A stretch of DNA of 64,000 nt from Apis mellifera (lineage: Eukaryota > Arthropoda > Insecta > Hymenoptera > Apidae). The position numbers and the translations under genes were made by a program. The stretch spans positions 1,715,868 to 1,779,867 of the forward strand of contig NC_037648.1 in NCBI RefSeq assembly GCF_003254395.2, in the 5' to 3' direction. The notes under the pieces are model-generated. The model was not told the origin of the DNA. It saw only the letters and a program-made list of their open reading frames with translations, and made no database searches. This document shows, piece after piece, positions 49,062 through 62,022 of this stretch (within the stretch, counting starts at the first letter, position 1; every line of letters starts with the position of its first letter).

Positions 49062-50384
49062 GTAAGTTTATCACCAGGTTTCATGGTCTCTCGGCTCCAT
49101 TAGATTAAACCACCAGTCGCGTTTCTCTCTCTCTCGCGGAGCCGCTCACGGTGCCGCCATTAAAACAAGAGTCACGATCTCTCGTACTCGTTACACATAT
49201 CCCGGCAGAAATGGTTATCGTTATCGCGAATCCGTAATATCTTTCCCTCGATGTAACCGGTGTACATAGCTTTAAGCGGCCCGTTGACGTTTATTTCAAA
49301 CGATCTTTCCAGTTTTATATTTAGATTCTGTATCTAATAAAAATTATTAGAAAATTGTGAATTATAAATTTTAAGGTGAATTTTTTTAGCAGTGTAAAAA
49401 ATAATTTAACGAGATTCTTCTTTTTTTTTTCATATCAATGTTAGATTGCTCTAGATTTTAATATAAAAATTAATCGTATGAGGTTAAGCTACGCGTACAA
49501 TATCGATTAGATATAAGATTAGATTATCTCGTTTCTTTCACGAGAGTAACAAATTTGTCAAATTCAATTCGTCTCCGAACCGATCCTACGAATCATTCTT
49601 TACCTCCCATTTCAATCTTATTCATTCCCCTCGAGAAGAAGCTCGAAGAAGTATATTTACAAAACAACGCACATCCACCGAAGGTGGCCGACAATTAATC
49701 CGTAAGAAGGGTGACGAGCAAACCGGATGCTCGTTCTTGCCGCTCGTGGATAAGAGTTACGAGGGTGCTGTCAACATGAGGACCCTTGTACTTCATCTTG
49801 TAGGGAGACTGCGGAATATCGATGGCGAGTGGAAAGAGAGAAAGAGAGAGCCGCAAATATTGCTTATATCGGCCGAGTTAAGTGATTTCCACGCGTGTAT
49901 TTTCAACGGATTCCATATTTTCGTTATTCGGATCCGTGTTTTGATTAATAATGGGCCGAAAAAGTGACGGCCGAATTTACGACGGATATTTATTTCGCTC
50001 GCGCGATACAACGGCGATATATCAAAATCTGTCGGAACGGCGGAACGATTATTTATCGAGGATGGAATTAAAATTATAGGGGAGAAAGTTGCTTTGTTCG
50101 ATTCGGCCGACGGCTCGTTTATTCGGAAAGAGGGAGGGGGAAGGAAAGCTTTCCTTTTTCGATTCCAAATTTGTATTTATCGTATCGGGTTTTATTAATT
50201 ATTCCTTTTTTTTTCTATATTATAATGCTGAATAAAAGAAATAATTTTAGAAAATAAGATTCTACTTTTAGATATTTAATATTCATATTTTTAGAAATTG
50301 CTGAAGACTTTATGCTAGTTTGATCGTAGAGTTTCATTATGAGAATACTTTAAGGAAGGGCAACCTGCGCGCAATAAACGCGGG

Positions 50385-50398
50385 CCAATAGATGGCGC
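50385..50398 (-). promoter_or_regulatory. CTCF-like site GCGCCATCTATTGG
   Basis: On the minus strand, one mismatch to the fly CTCF consensus. It lies in intron 3 about 1.3 kb after exon 3. Binding is inferred. Confidence 0.3.
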
Positions 50399-51277
50399 GC
50401 AAGGTCTCGGAATCTTCCGAACACAGAGTCTTTCGTGGGAACGAGGAGGGTTATTTTCGAAAACCATGTGTCGCGTGCCGTTGACAAAATGAGACATTGA
50501 CATAGATTTCGACGCTAGGCGTAATTGGAAACACTTGGTTCCCCACGGGGCACTCGATTATTCTCCTCCCTGCCTCGTAAATCTAAATCCTCGTTTCTTT
50601 TCCGCTTTTCCTTTTTTTTTTTCTCTCTCCACTATTTCAAAACACATTTTATCTCGCGCCCTCGTTATAACTTTCGGTTGAGAAGAACTCTTGTCTCGAA
50701 CAAGAATGTCTTCCTTCCTCGAATGTAAGAAGAATAAAGTATATTTCACGATAAAACTTATAAATATATAATTAGAAGAAGAAGAAGGAGAAAATTTTCA
50801 ATTTCCTCGAATATAAGAAGAATAAAGTATATTTCACAATATATAATTAGAAGAAGAAGAAAATTTTCAAGGATATATAAGAATCGCGACGAGGAATTCA
50901 ATATCGAGCTAGACCCGTTTCCCGATTCCTTTGATCTCGCCGAAAGCCACGATTCTCTCTCTCTCTCTCTCGTCGTCTTCGAACGTGTGTGCACAGGAAC
51001 GTCGTCTCCGATTCCTCCGCCGTCTCTCTCTCTCTTTCTCGCAAGGGGGGTGAGGAGATTCGAGAGGAAACCGTGCACGGCGAACGGTTACAAAATGGCT
51101 GTAGGCAGGCCGAGTGGGCGTACGTAATGGAGGCTTCCAGGTTGGCTGTATATATAGTCGCATTGCGAGCGTAGGGAGAGAGCAGTAGTAGGTCTCTCTT
51201 CGTAGGAGAGCGAGTGAGTGAGTTTATTGATTGGCTTCCTCCCGGGGTTGGCTCGCCTGTTCGCCAGGCCTCTCTGT

Positions 51278-51299
51278 TCTCTCTCTCTCTCTCTCTCTC
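51278..51299. repeat. (CT)n microsatellite in intron 3
   Basis: About 11 perfect CT repeats inside a CT-rich kilobase. Confidence 0.95.
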
Positions 51300-51734
51300 G
51301 GTTGCTCTGCTCACCCGCCCCCCTCTCCCGCCTTCTTCCACCTCTAACGCGGCGACCTCCTTCCACCCTCGAAAGCGAGCCAAGCTCCCACAGGTGCTTT
51401 ACTTACTTTGCTTAGCAACCCTCGTGTCCACACACAAACACGACTCTCTCTCTCTCTCTCGCTCGCTCGTAGTTTTGATTCTCTCCGCTGTCTCTGTCCC
51501 TCGCCGCCTCTTGCCCCCCACCTCTCGCGAGGATCCACGAGTTCGAACGCGGCTCGGTGTGCAAAACTCCGAACGAACCGTAGGCATTGTTTATCGTGGA
51601 ATATATCCAACCCTCCTCTCCATCCCACAGCCTCTATTAATTTACTTGCTTAATAATACGACCTCTCTCGTTCTCCTCGGGCTCGTCCCTTTTATCCCTC
51701 GTCCGCTCTATTTGTCTCTACTCGCGTTTCCATC

Positions 51735-51898
51735 TCTCTCGCTCTCGGTCTCGCTCTTTCTCGCTCTTTCTCGCTCGCTCTCGGTCTCGGTCTCGCTCTT
51801 TCTCGGTCTCGCTCTTTCTCGGTCTCGCTCGCTCTCGGTCTCGCTCTTTCTCGCTCTCGCTCGCTCTCGGTCTTACTCGCTCGCTCTCGGTCTCGCTC
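51735..51898. repeat. Second CT-rich minisatellite with the GGTCTCGCTCTC unit
   Basis: About 165 bp of CTCTCGGTCTCGCTCTTTCT-type repeats, matching the array at 2383-2680 in unit and strand. It follows a CT-rich kilobase with (CT)n tracts near 50953, 51021 and 51278. The open frames over it are artefacts of composition. Confidence 0.9.
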
Positions 51899-53728
51899 AG
51901 CGTCACTTTGGTCGGTGACGGACCGTTATTGTTTCGACTACGACGACGGTTTGCATTTCGGTTGAGTGGGGGGGGGGCGAGTGTCGATCGAGGCGGACGA
52001 ACGAGAGGACGAGGTTCTCCGATTACGGGAAATGAGAAATATTCTCAGGTCCTTTGGGAATCCTCTCGATGCGCTTTTCGGATCCTTTCTTCCGTGACGA
52101 TGAATTCGGTCGGCGTTTTCTTTCTTTCTTTTTATCGGTTTTAAATTTTAATACGTATCTTTGAAACGTTTGCTCGAATTTACACGCGTGTTAATGTTGA
52201 AATTGGATGGAGAAATTGAGTCGTGAAAATTTGTCGAGAAATTGGACAGAAACGTACAGGAAATGTACATTTTCATTTATCTTTCGTGGACATCAACAAA
52301 GTGGCCGCGCGGCCAATCCGGCAATAATAATACGTGTTTTTATCGCGTTTTTATCGTGTTTGCGGAAAATGTACGCGAATAAATAGAATGTTATCGGTCG
52401 GCATAACGTTATAAAGGAAAGTTGGAAAAAAAATTGCTGCAAAAATCTATAACGTTGTATAACAAAGTTCGAAACGAATCTTTTTTTTTTTTTTTCCACT
52501 ATCTATCAATCTAATCGATTAATTAAATCGAGAAATCTAAAGATTCTAATAAAATTAATTAAAAGAAACATTTTGTACCTTACTCGAGTCATTTTTATTT
52601 CTGCTCATTTCAAATAGAGATATTGGAAAATTAATTAAAAAGAAACATTTTTATGCCTCGTTTTTATTTCTCTTCATTTTCAAACGTTTCGATCAAATAA
52701 AGATATTATTTATTTTCATTGAATGATCCGTTCTCACGCTTGGGGAAGCAATACATAGCTCACTTAACTCGTTCTCTGGTACATTAATTTCCCCCCGAAG
52801 AGAGCGCTAATGGACACCAGGTGATCAATGTTTTCCTCCCGTCTTTATACACCTCTTCAATCTATTCCTCGGAACAATTTTTATCGAGCAACGGTGAAAG
52901 AGGCGCAGATGCGAAAAGAGCAGCCGCACACGTATCTCTTCCGAAGCTTTCCCCATTCGTGAGCGCCATTTTTCACGCGGATCCCGCGACACCCTCGCCC
53001 TTCTGTTCTTCCCATTTTAACTCTCCGACTCTCTTCGCGACCTCCTCCTCCGCTATTTCACTGAATAAAAAATCACGCCGCCGATCTTCCTAGGGGAAAC
53101 TAAATTCAGAGGAAAAACCGAAATTCCAAGTTTTCGTATATAAATATCTATTCCATTTATCGTAGAATTTGTGTATCTTGAAAGAAAACTGATTTCGAGA
53201 TCGTTACGTAGCAAGTAAAAGTCGATCGCGCGAGAAATTTTTCCTTTTTTCCCTTATCGATCGAGATCGAAGAAAAATCGAGCGAACCGGTCGCTGTTCC
53301 CAACCATCGCGTTGGAAAAAAGCTCTTTCTCGCGCGAGAGAGCGTTTCTCGTCTCCATAGGCAGACGTCTGTATCTAACCGGGCGAATAAAAAGCGGTTA
53401 TCTCCGCATCGGGTCGGAATTGAGTTAGCTGGAAGCCAGGCGTTCGAAAGCGTCGCCTCGATTTCGATCGTTTAACGACCGTCGGAAAAGACGAGGGGAA
53501 AAGCCGGCGATCGGGCCAATTAGTTTCGACCAGTCGATTGGAGAAAAAGAATCGAATCTCTTTGGTTAGAATTTTCGAAACCTTGTCCTTTGTCTTTTGC
53601 AAGCGACGAGAAATAAATATACTTTTAAACGTAGAGAAAAATTTACGATGATTGTTAGCAAACGTTAAGAATCTATATTGCACTTTTTCTTTATTAAACT
53701 TTTCTTATATTCGCGGGTACGAACAACG

Positions 53729-53818
53729 ACGATCGTAGGAAATGATAGATGGCAAAAAACGAGGAGAGCGGTTGAAGAAGTTTACGATGATTGGTTCGCC
53801 GAGTCCGCGGAAGATTAA
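53729..53818 (+). repeat. Dispersed repeat copy E (diverged)
   Basis: It has GAAATGATAGATGGC, AAAACGAGGAGAG, AAGTTTACGATGATTGG and then GGTTCGCCGAGTCC, matching the core end of copies B and C. The first part of the core is lost. Confidence 0.5.
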
Positions 53819-54166
53819 ACCCCGCCCCTTTTCAACGTTGGAAACGAATATAACGAATATAAAACGCTACGTACTTATTTTCTAAACTAATCTCCTTCTC
53901 TTAATCTTTCCACCGTTAATACGACACGTGTAACCAACTATTCCGAGTAATAATAACGAAAACTTAAACTTTCCTTGTGGTGAGAATAATACCGAAAGAA
54001 AGAAGAAACAAGGACGAGAAGCGAGATTCGGATTAGATAAGAGGTGGCGAAGTAGTCGTCGCTTAGCGAACCAGTCGTACATAGTTACACGGATAGGGGG
54101 CGGGCCAGTCGGATGCAGCAGCGCTTGCGGAGCAGACGCGGCGGTAGGTTGCGTGGTGCAAGCACA

Positions 54167-54226
54167 AGGTAGGTTGGTTGGGCTGGCGGGTTGGTCGGTT
54201 GGTTGGTAGGTTGGTTGGTAGGTAGG
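54167..54226. repeat. G-rich minisatellite (GGTTGGTTGGTAG type)
   Basis: Repeats of GGTTGGT with AGGT variants over 60 bp. GG doublets at close spacing could form a two-tier G-quadruplex on this strand, which is an inference. Confidence 0.85.
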
Positions 54227-55253
54227 AAACGTTTGCACATCCGGGACCGGGCGTAACTATCGGCAGGCTATATACACGGCTCTATACGAGGCCGGAGGAC
54301 GTAATTACGCGCGTTCTGCCAATATTGGTTAACCTTTCGAGGTTGACGCCACCATATGCAAAGCCCCTAATGAGTCGCTCGAGTGGCCCCGGTGTCTAGT
54401 ATTACGCGCTCATCTCTGCCCCCCTTTTCGCGTCGTTATTACCTCTACCAGAGGAGATATTCGACGCGATATCCTCCCTTTTCCTCCATTTCCACCCCTC
54501 CGCGTTTATACGTATCGCGCATACGATATACTCTCTCTCTCTCTCTCTCCCGGATAATACTCGTTTGCTTCCCGATCCTGTTCGACCGTGTTTCGCCTTT
54601 CTAAATTTGCCTACGTTTTCGTCCCGTTTCCCAAGGAACGACGAAACGCAACCAACTCGACGACGGAATATTCGACGGAACTGCGCACTCTCGCGGTTAT
54701 TACGAGGATCGCGAATGAAATATGGTGGATTCGCTCTCGAAAAGATAATCTCGAAAATATAATAATTGTAAAAAAAAGTATAAATACTTTATTACATTTA
54801 AATTCTAACTAGAAAATTTAAAATCGTCCACGGATCGAATATACCCTCCTTATCTCGAAACCCCCCCGATTCCAACGATCGATCGTGAGCCCACGCAATC
54901 CGTATTCTCTCTCTCTCTCTCTCTCCCCTTACCCTTTCTCCAAGACCCGCGAAAGGCCGTGTCGCGAACTCTTGAACATGCCTCTCGATCTAACCTTCCT
55001 CGTAACAAGAGCCTCTCGGCTCGTTGTCGCATCTGCATTGCATCGACGATCGCGTCGATACATCCGAGTTGGATTCTCCGCTGGCACGCAACGCCACACT
55101 TAGTATGTAAATCGGCGCGCTCCCTCCCCTCCCCCTCCGTACACACGTCCACGCGACGTACGTGTGGATAATTGCGCGGCGGGTTGGCGCGCGTGTGGGT
55201 GGCAGTCGAAATTGCGCATATCAATGAGGTTGTGCGGGGCGTCGATTAAAATC

Positions 55254-55280
55254 TAGAGAGAGAGAGAGAGAGAGAGAGAG
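55254..55280. repeat. (GA)n microsatellite in intron 3
   Basis: About 13 AG/GA repeats ending in a short G run. Confidence 0.95.
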
Positions 55281-55529
55281 GGGGAGGCCGGCCGCCTGTC
55301 AATTTCTAACTCCCCCGGCTATTCGCGGAACGAGTTGTGTCGTTACGTTTCCAACCGGTGTGTGCCCTCTCGCGCAACTTTATATCAACTGTGCCTCTCG
55401 ACAAAGAAGGAAGAGGGGCCGGCCGCCATTTCGTAAGCGATTTTTTCAACCGCGCCCGTCGATACAGTTTCGGGCCGAGCCGCCCAACTTTTCCTTCCCT
55501 CTGCCGTTGATTTACGGATAGAATTTTCC

Positions 55530-57365
55530 AAAATTTAGTCCCATTCGAGTAGAAATACCATACGTATTATTTTCTTCGATTTAATCATTATCGTAATTAT
55601 ACTTTAATTTGGTCGATAATATTTAAACTATAATTTATATAGAATTTTTTTGCAAAATTTAGTTTCATTCGAATAGAAATACGATATGTATTATTTTCTT
55701 CGATTTAATCATTATCGTAATTATACTTTAATTTGGTCAATAATACTTAAATTATAATTTTTATAGAATTTTGCAAAATTTAATTTCATTCGAATGGAAA
55801 TTTTTCAATTTAATCATTATCGTAATTATATTTTAATTTGGACATTATTATTTCTCGTCAATAATATTTAAATTAATTTTTATAGAATTTTGCAAAATTT
55901 AATTTCATTCGAATAGAAATTTATTTTCTTCAATTTAATCATTATCGTAATTATATTTTAATTTGAATGTGTTAATTAATTATATATTTCTCGTCAATAA
56001 TACTTAAATTATAATTTTTATAGAATTTTGTAAAATTTAGTTTCGAGTAGAAATACGATACATATTATTTTCTTCAATTTAATAATATTATCGTAATTAT
56101 ATTTTAATTTGGTCGATAATATTTAAACTATAATTTTTATAAAATTTTGCAAAATTTAATTTCATTCGAGTAGAAATTTATTTTCTTCAATTTAATCATT
56201 ATCGTAATTATATTTTAATTTGAACGTATTATTTCTCGTCAATAATATTTAAACTAATTTTTATAAAATTTTGCAAAATTTAGTTTCATTCGAATAGAAA
56301 TTTATTTTCTTCAATTTAATCATTATCGTAATTATACTTTAATTTGATCAATAATATTTAACTAATATTAACTAATTTTTATAAAATTTTGCAAAATTTA
56401 GTTTCATTCGAATAGAAATTTATTTTTTTCAATTTAATCATTATCGTAATTATATTTTAATTTGAACATTATTATTTCTCGTCAATAACATTTAAACTAA
56501 TTTTTATAAAATTTTGCAAAATTTAGTTTCATTCGAATAGAAATTTATTTTCTTCAATTTAATCATTATCGTAATTATATTTTAATTTGAATGTGTTAAT
56601 TAATTATATATTTCTCGTCAATAATATTTAAATTATAATTATAATTTTATAGAATTTTGCAAAATTTAGTTTCGAGTAAAAATACGATACATATTATTTT
56701 CTTCAATTTAATCATTATCGTAATTATATTTTAATTTGATAAATAATATTTAAATATAATTTTTATAAAATTTTGCAAAATTTAGTTTCATTTGAATAGA
56801 AATTTTTCAATTTAATTATTATCGTAATTATACTTTAATTTGAACGTCTTAATTAATTATATATTTCTCGTCAATAATATTTAAATTATAATTTTTATAG
56901 AATTTTGTAAAATTTAGTTTCGAGTAGAAATACGATACATATTATTTTCTTCGATTTAATCATTATCGTAATTATATTTTAATTCGGTCAATAATATTTA
57001 AACTATAATTTTTATAGAATTTTGCAAAATTTAGTTTCATTCGAATAGAAATTTATTTTCTTCAATTTAATCATTATCGTAATTATATTTTAATTCAGTC
57101 AATAATATTTAAACTATAATTTTTATAAAATTTTGCAAAATTTAGTTTCATTCGAGTAGAAATTTATTTTCTTCAATTTAATCATTATCGTAATTATATT
57201 TTAATTTGAACATTATTATTTCTCGTCAATAACATTTAAACTAATTTTTATAGAATTTTGCAAAATTTAGTTTCATTCGAATAGAAATTTATTTTCTTCA
57301 ATTTAATCATTATCGTAATTATACTTTAATTTGGACGTATAATTTAAACTATAATTTTTCTATTT
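55530..57365. repeat. AT-rich tandem array, about 15 units of 105-150 bp
   Basis: ATCATTATCGTAATTATA or a close variant recurs about every 105-150 bp from 55585 to 57310, each time near TTTTGCAAAATTTAGTTTCA and an ATTCGAATAGAAAT segment. Units differ by presence of TTATTTCTCGTCAATAATA and by small indels. No open frame or mitochondrial mark was recognised. It lies in intron 3. Confidence 0.9.
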
Positions 57366-58229
57366 TATACCTTCGAGAAGAAGAACACGAATAAAGCGAT
57401 TTCGATAAATTCTCCAAACATCGGAGGGATGAATTAAAATCCAGGGAGGAGGGAGGGAAAATAAGAAAGAGGAGGTTGATTAGGATCGTGCGGTGGCTGT
57501 TGTCGTTGGTGGAACACGGGAGAGAAGATTGTTCGGAATCCGGAATCCTTTCCTCCCCGTACGTCGTCGCTGCAATCCACGTCCGAGATTGGCGATGACC
57601 GCGTGGACGGGGGGAGGGGAGGGGCGCAGGAGGGAAGCGGCGGGCCCCGTCTCCAAGTTCGAGGACGTTTCACCCTCTATTAAACTCCCTTGGACAAGGG
57701 AAAGGCGGCCGTCGTTGCCCTTGGTAGCTCGTCTGTAAAATCAGCCGCCTTTTTTTTTTTCTTTCTTTTTACCTCTCCCCACCAGATACATCATCCCCTT
57801 CTCTGGATGGGTCGATGGATCGATCGAGATTGTTCGTGATTTAGGAAAAGAAAAGAATGGGGACTTTTTTTTTTTTCCTAAAAAAGGTGTCGAGTATCGG
57901 AAATTTAGATTTCTATGTTTTTATTTGTACGTTTGAAGTTAATTGTTGTTAATAACGTTGGGTTAGGTTAGGTTTCTCTTGTTGCTTTTGTCACAATTAT
58001 TCAAAGATGAATGATCAAGTAAATATTGAATAGTAGAATAATGACAGTTGAGTTATGTTATCTTTTTTGTAGAATATTTTAAAGTGATTTGTTAACTTTT
58101 TATATTCTATATGATTGCATATGATTTTGTATAATATATTATACATTCATGATGAACAAAGTGTGATACGTGGAAAGACTAGCAATATTAAGTTTCTGAA
58201 CTTAACTTGCTTTTGTCAATTGTTATAAA

Positions 58230-60040
58230 TGATTGATAGTCCACCTTTGCCATTTCCATATTTCTTAAAAGCTATACAAATAATCCTCTCTTTCTTCAAA
58301 TCTACAATCATTATCATTTATGAGGCAAGATATTAGACTTTCAAAATTATTTGTATACAAAAATTAATTAATCTTCATGATCCAAATATATATTTGAATC
58401 ATTTGTGGATTAGAATGTTTTAGAATATTTAACAGATTTTCTTTCTTCTAACTAAAATTATAGAATTTTAGAATTAGAATTCCTTTCCTACAAAATTTAA
58501 TTTTATATTACTATTTACAAATCAAGATATCAGACTTTCCAATTAATTTTCATTATCCATTTCAAGATATTAGACAAATATATATTTGTGGATTAGAATG
58601 TATTTAATTTTAATTTCACATTATCATTTACAAGTCACAAGATATCAGACTTTTCAATTATACAAAATTATTTGTATACAAAAATATAAATAATTTTCAT
58701 GATCCATTTCAACTAGATAAATATATATTTGAATCATTTGTGGATTGGAATGTATTTAACAGATTTTTCTTTCTTTCTTTTAATTACAATCTAACTAGAA
58801 TCTCTCCTTTACAAAATTTATTTTCACATTATCATTTTATAAATTAAGATATATATTAGATTTTCCAATTAATTTTCATGATTCATTTTAAGATACTAGA
58901 CAAATATATATTTGAATCATTATAATCATTGAATTATAATTTATTTAATAGATTTTGCTTTCTTTCTGCTAACTAAAATTATAGAATCTTAGAATTAGAA
59001 TTCCTTTACAAAATTTAATTTTACATTATCATTTACAAGTCAAGATATCAGACTTTTCAATTAATTTTCATGATCCATTTCAAGATAGACAAATATATAT
59101 TTATGGATTAGAATGTATTTAATTTTAATTTCATTTTATAAATCAAGATAGATATTAGATTTTCCTAAAGATAGATATTAATTTTCATTTTAAATATATA
59201 TTTGAATCATTTGTGCATTAAAATATATTTAACAGATTTTCTTTTCTTTCTTCTAACTGAAATTATAGAATCTTAAAATTAGAATTCCTTTACAAAATTT
59301 AATTTTACATTATCATTTACTTCAGTCAAGATATCAAACTTTCAATTAATTTTTATGATCCATTTCAAGATACTAGACAAATATATATTTATGGATTAGA
59401 ATGTATTTAATTTTAATTTCACATTATCATTTATAAGTCAAGATATCAGTCTTTCAAATTATTCAAAATTATTTCTATACAAAAATATAATTAATCCATT
59501 TCAAATATATATTTAAATCATTTCTGGATTAGAATATATTTAACAGATTTTCCTTTCTTCTAATCATTGAATCTTTTTAAAATCCCTCCTTCACAAAATT
59601 TAACTTCACATTATCATTTTATAAGTCAAGATATTAGACTTTCCAATTAATTTTCATGATCCATTTCAATTCGATATTATACAAAATTATTTCTATACAA
59701 AAATATAATTAATCTATTTCAAATATATATTTGAATCATTTCTAGATTAGAACATATTTAACACATTTTTCTTTCTTCTAACTACAATCATTGAATCTTT
59801 TTAAAATCCCTTCTTTACAAAATTTAACTTCACATTATCATTTTATAAGTCAAGATATTAGACTTTCCAATTAATTTTCATGATCCATTTCAATTAGATA
59901 TTATACAAAATTATTTCTATACAAAAATATAATTAATCTATACAAAAATCTTCTATACAATCATCTTTCTGTACAAAAATATAATTAATTTCAAATATAT
60001 ATTTGACGAATCATTTGTCGATAGTAGAATAGTATTTAAC
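58230..60040. repeat. AT-rich degenerate tandem array, about 9-10 units near 190 bp
   Basis: Blocks with ACATTATCATTTA, AAGTCAAGATAT(C/T)AGACTTTC, AATTAATTTTCATGATCC, AAATATATATTTGAATCATT and AACAGATTTTC recur in the same order from about 58230 to 60040. Copies are more diverged and more often truncated than in the array just upstream, and the two arrays share no obvious unit. It lies in intron 3. Confidence 0.85.
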
Positions 60041-61129
60041 AGAGATATTGTTCGTTACAATGGATTACAAGAATCGAACGTAAAGAACAATGGATGCAAC
60101 TTTTTTTTTTTCTTTTCCACGAAAACAATGTGTCCCGATATTGGGGCGACGCCTGAGCGGCCAATATTTTAGGGGAGTCTCGTTCGAGCGGCGAAAGCCC
60201 GAGATTAGATCACGTCTAAACTTGTAGTAAAGGCTGGACAGAAGATTTCATCGGGCCATTTGTCGCGCACCGTCAGAACAGAATCGGCCGGATAGGCGCG
60301 CGATCGTAAAACGCGATTTAGTCGGCGTGGAAACGTCTCCATTTGAATAAACCCTCCCCGCGGAAAGAAAGGATCTTTTGATGATCTCGTCCTGCGAGAA
60401 CGTAAAACGTTGGAGATAGATTCCATTTCCAGAAAACCCTATGCGTTGCTATGCGGTGGTGGAGGCCGTAAAATTTTCGAAACGCGCGAAACGTCGCCCT
60501 TCCGCCTCCTATCTTATCTTATTTTCCTCGCGAGAGTCGAAATTATCATTGCCCGTGTGCTTCGATCGATTTACGACTTTCCCGGGAACATCTCTTAGAA
60601 AGATTTCAATTTATTAAGATCGGACAGATTTCCAATATTAAATTTATCTTTAAAACGAATTTTTTATTTTCTTTTGATATTGAGGAATCGAAAGAAAATT
60701 TTATTTTGATCGTTAATTGGTAAAAAAAACCTTCGAAGCGAATAAATAATTCTAACCTATTTCTTCTTATAACAACTTCATAAGAAACTTAAATTATATA
60801 TTTCAAAAATATTATATAATATCATTAATCGTAGAAGAATATATTATTCGTTCCTCCAATCCTTCCTTCCGACAAGATCAACGCCCATAGAATCGGCAAT
60901 CGCGCAAGGATTTCCATTAATCGTCCTGCTATTCTCGCGTGTCCTTGCCGAATCCGATTCTCGGCACCCCGTCAAGCCGCGTCACGCTTCGTTGTCGGTA
61001 ACCGCACCACCATCACCCCACCCTTCCGATGGATCGTCGATAGGTATTTTAGGCTACAGTATATAATAGTACATACCTATAACAGGCTCGCGTGGGAGCA
61101 GCTCTCTCTCTCCCCAGTGGGAGAGGATA

Positions 61130-61225
61130 CGCAGCGAGAGCGAGAGAGAGAGAGAGCGGGAGCCAAGAACAGGAGGTATCTAGAGAGCGAGAGAGAGAGA
61201 GAGAGAGATCGATCGAATCGCCATT
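61130..61225. promoter_or_regulatory. GA-rich segment with GCCAT, possible GAGA/Polycomb-type element
   Basis: Two GA tracts (about 61136-61156 and 61183-61208) are followed by GCCAT at 61220-61224. GAGAG (Trithorax-like) and GCCAT (Pleiohomeotic) are the core motifs of fly Polycomb response elements, and Iroquois genes are likely Polycomb targets. The tracts may equally be plain microsatellites. Confidence 0.25.
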
Positions 61226-62022
61226 ACGGCGAGTGAGTGGCGGGGTTGCTCGATGGAATCACGCCGCCGCTGGGGTTTATTCTCCGTATATATTTGCCGG
61301 AGTATCACCCTCGACCCAGTAGGATGTCGCTGTGTGGGGAGGGTTTCGATGCTTCGGCGCGGCCGCCCAGCCCGCGGCCAGGGGAACGAATCTAGGAACG
61401 CCGACTTTCGTCCGTCTCCGTTTCACTCTTGTCTCCTTTCTCTTTCCATCTCCCTCCTTCTAACCGATAATCCCTGTTTCACTCTATCCAAGCGGCAGGC
61501 ACTTTGGATCTTGGCAAAATCTACGGGGAATTCGCACCCCTCCTCGATAGGATGCCACTTTTCCAGCGAAGTGGCTCGACTCGACAAATGTTGAACAATG
61601 GTTACGTTTTTATACCGTTCGCGTGTCGCTTTTCGGAGATAGGAGAGACGCTTGTAATTGGAATATTGTACGGTCTTTTTAGCGTCGTTCGAAAGCGAAT
61701 TATTAATTTTTATCTAAATTGTCGTTTTCGTGATTAAACGTAAAATCCGAATTTGTTTAGATTCGTCGCTACTGATGCGTGAAGAGTTATCCTGCACGGA
61801 AATAGACGACTCGAGCCGAAGATACCCGAACGTTACGTTACGAGCATTACGTTGCATAGCATAGGAGCGATATCTGTGACAGTTTAAAAATTCGTCCGTT
61901 CGAATGAATATTTTTCCAGTGAAACTTTACCAGTTCTGAAGCATATTTGGGCGGCCATTTTGCGTCGCAACACGAATAAATCGAGAGCAAGTCGATTTAC
62001 AAAGTCGATACGATCTTTCCAG

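Larger units (their letters stand above)
49062..62022 (+). other. Intron 3 of the araucan-like gene
   Basis: This is a 13.0-kb phase-2 intron. Contents: a CTCF-like motif (50385-50398), a CT-rich segment with two microsatellites and a 12-bp repeat array (50950-51900), a weaker dispersed-repeat copy (53729-53818), a G-rich minisatellite (54167-54226), (GA)n at 55254-55280, two large AT-rich arrays nearly back to back (55530-57365, 58230-60040), and a GA-rich, GCCAT-containing segment (61130-61225) shortly before exon 4. No nested gene was seen. Confidence 0.85.

Noticed and set aside
51214..51918. A 234-codon frame ending in Ser/Leu/Arg repeats
   Set aside because: It is again carried by CT microsatellites and the 12-bp unit, inside intron 3, with no recognisable domain.
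57955..57975. GGGTTAGGTTAGGTT, like the insect telomere repeat TTAGG
   Set aside because: Only two or three units are present, too short to call an interstitial telomere tract.
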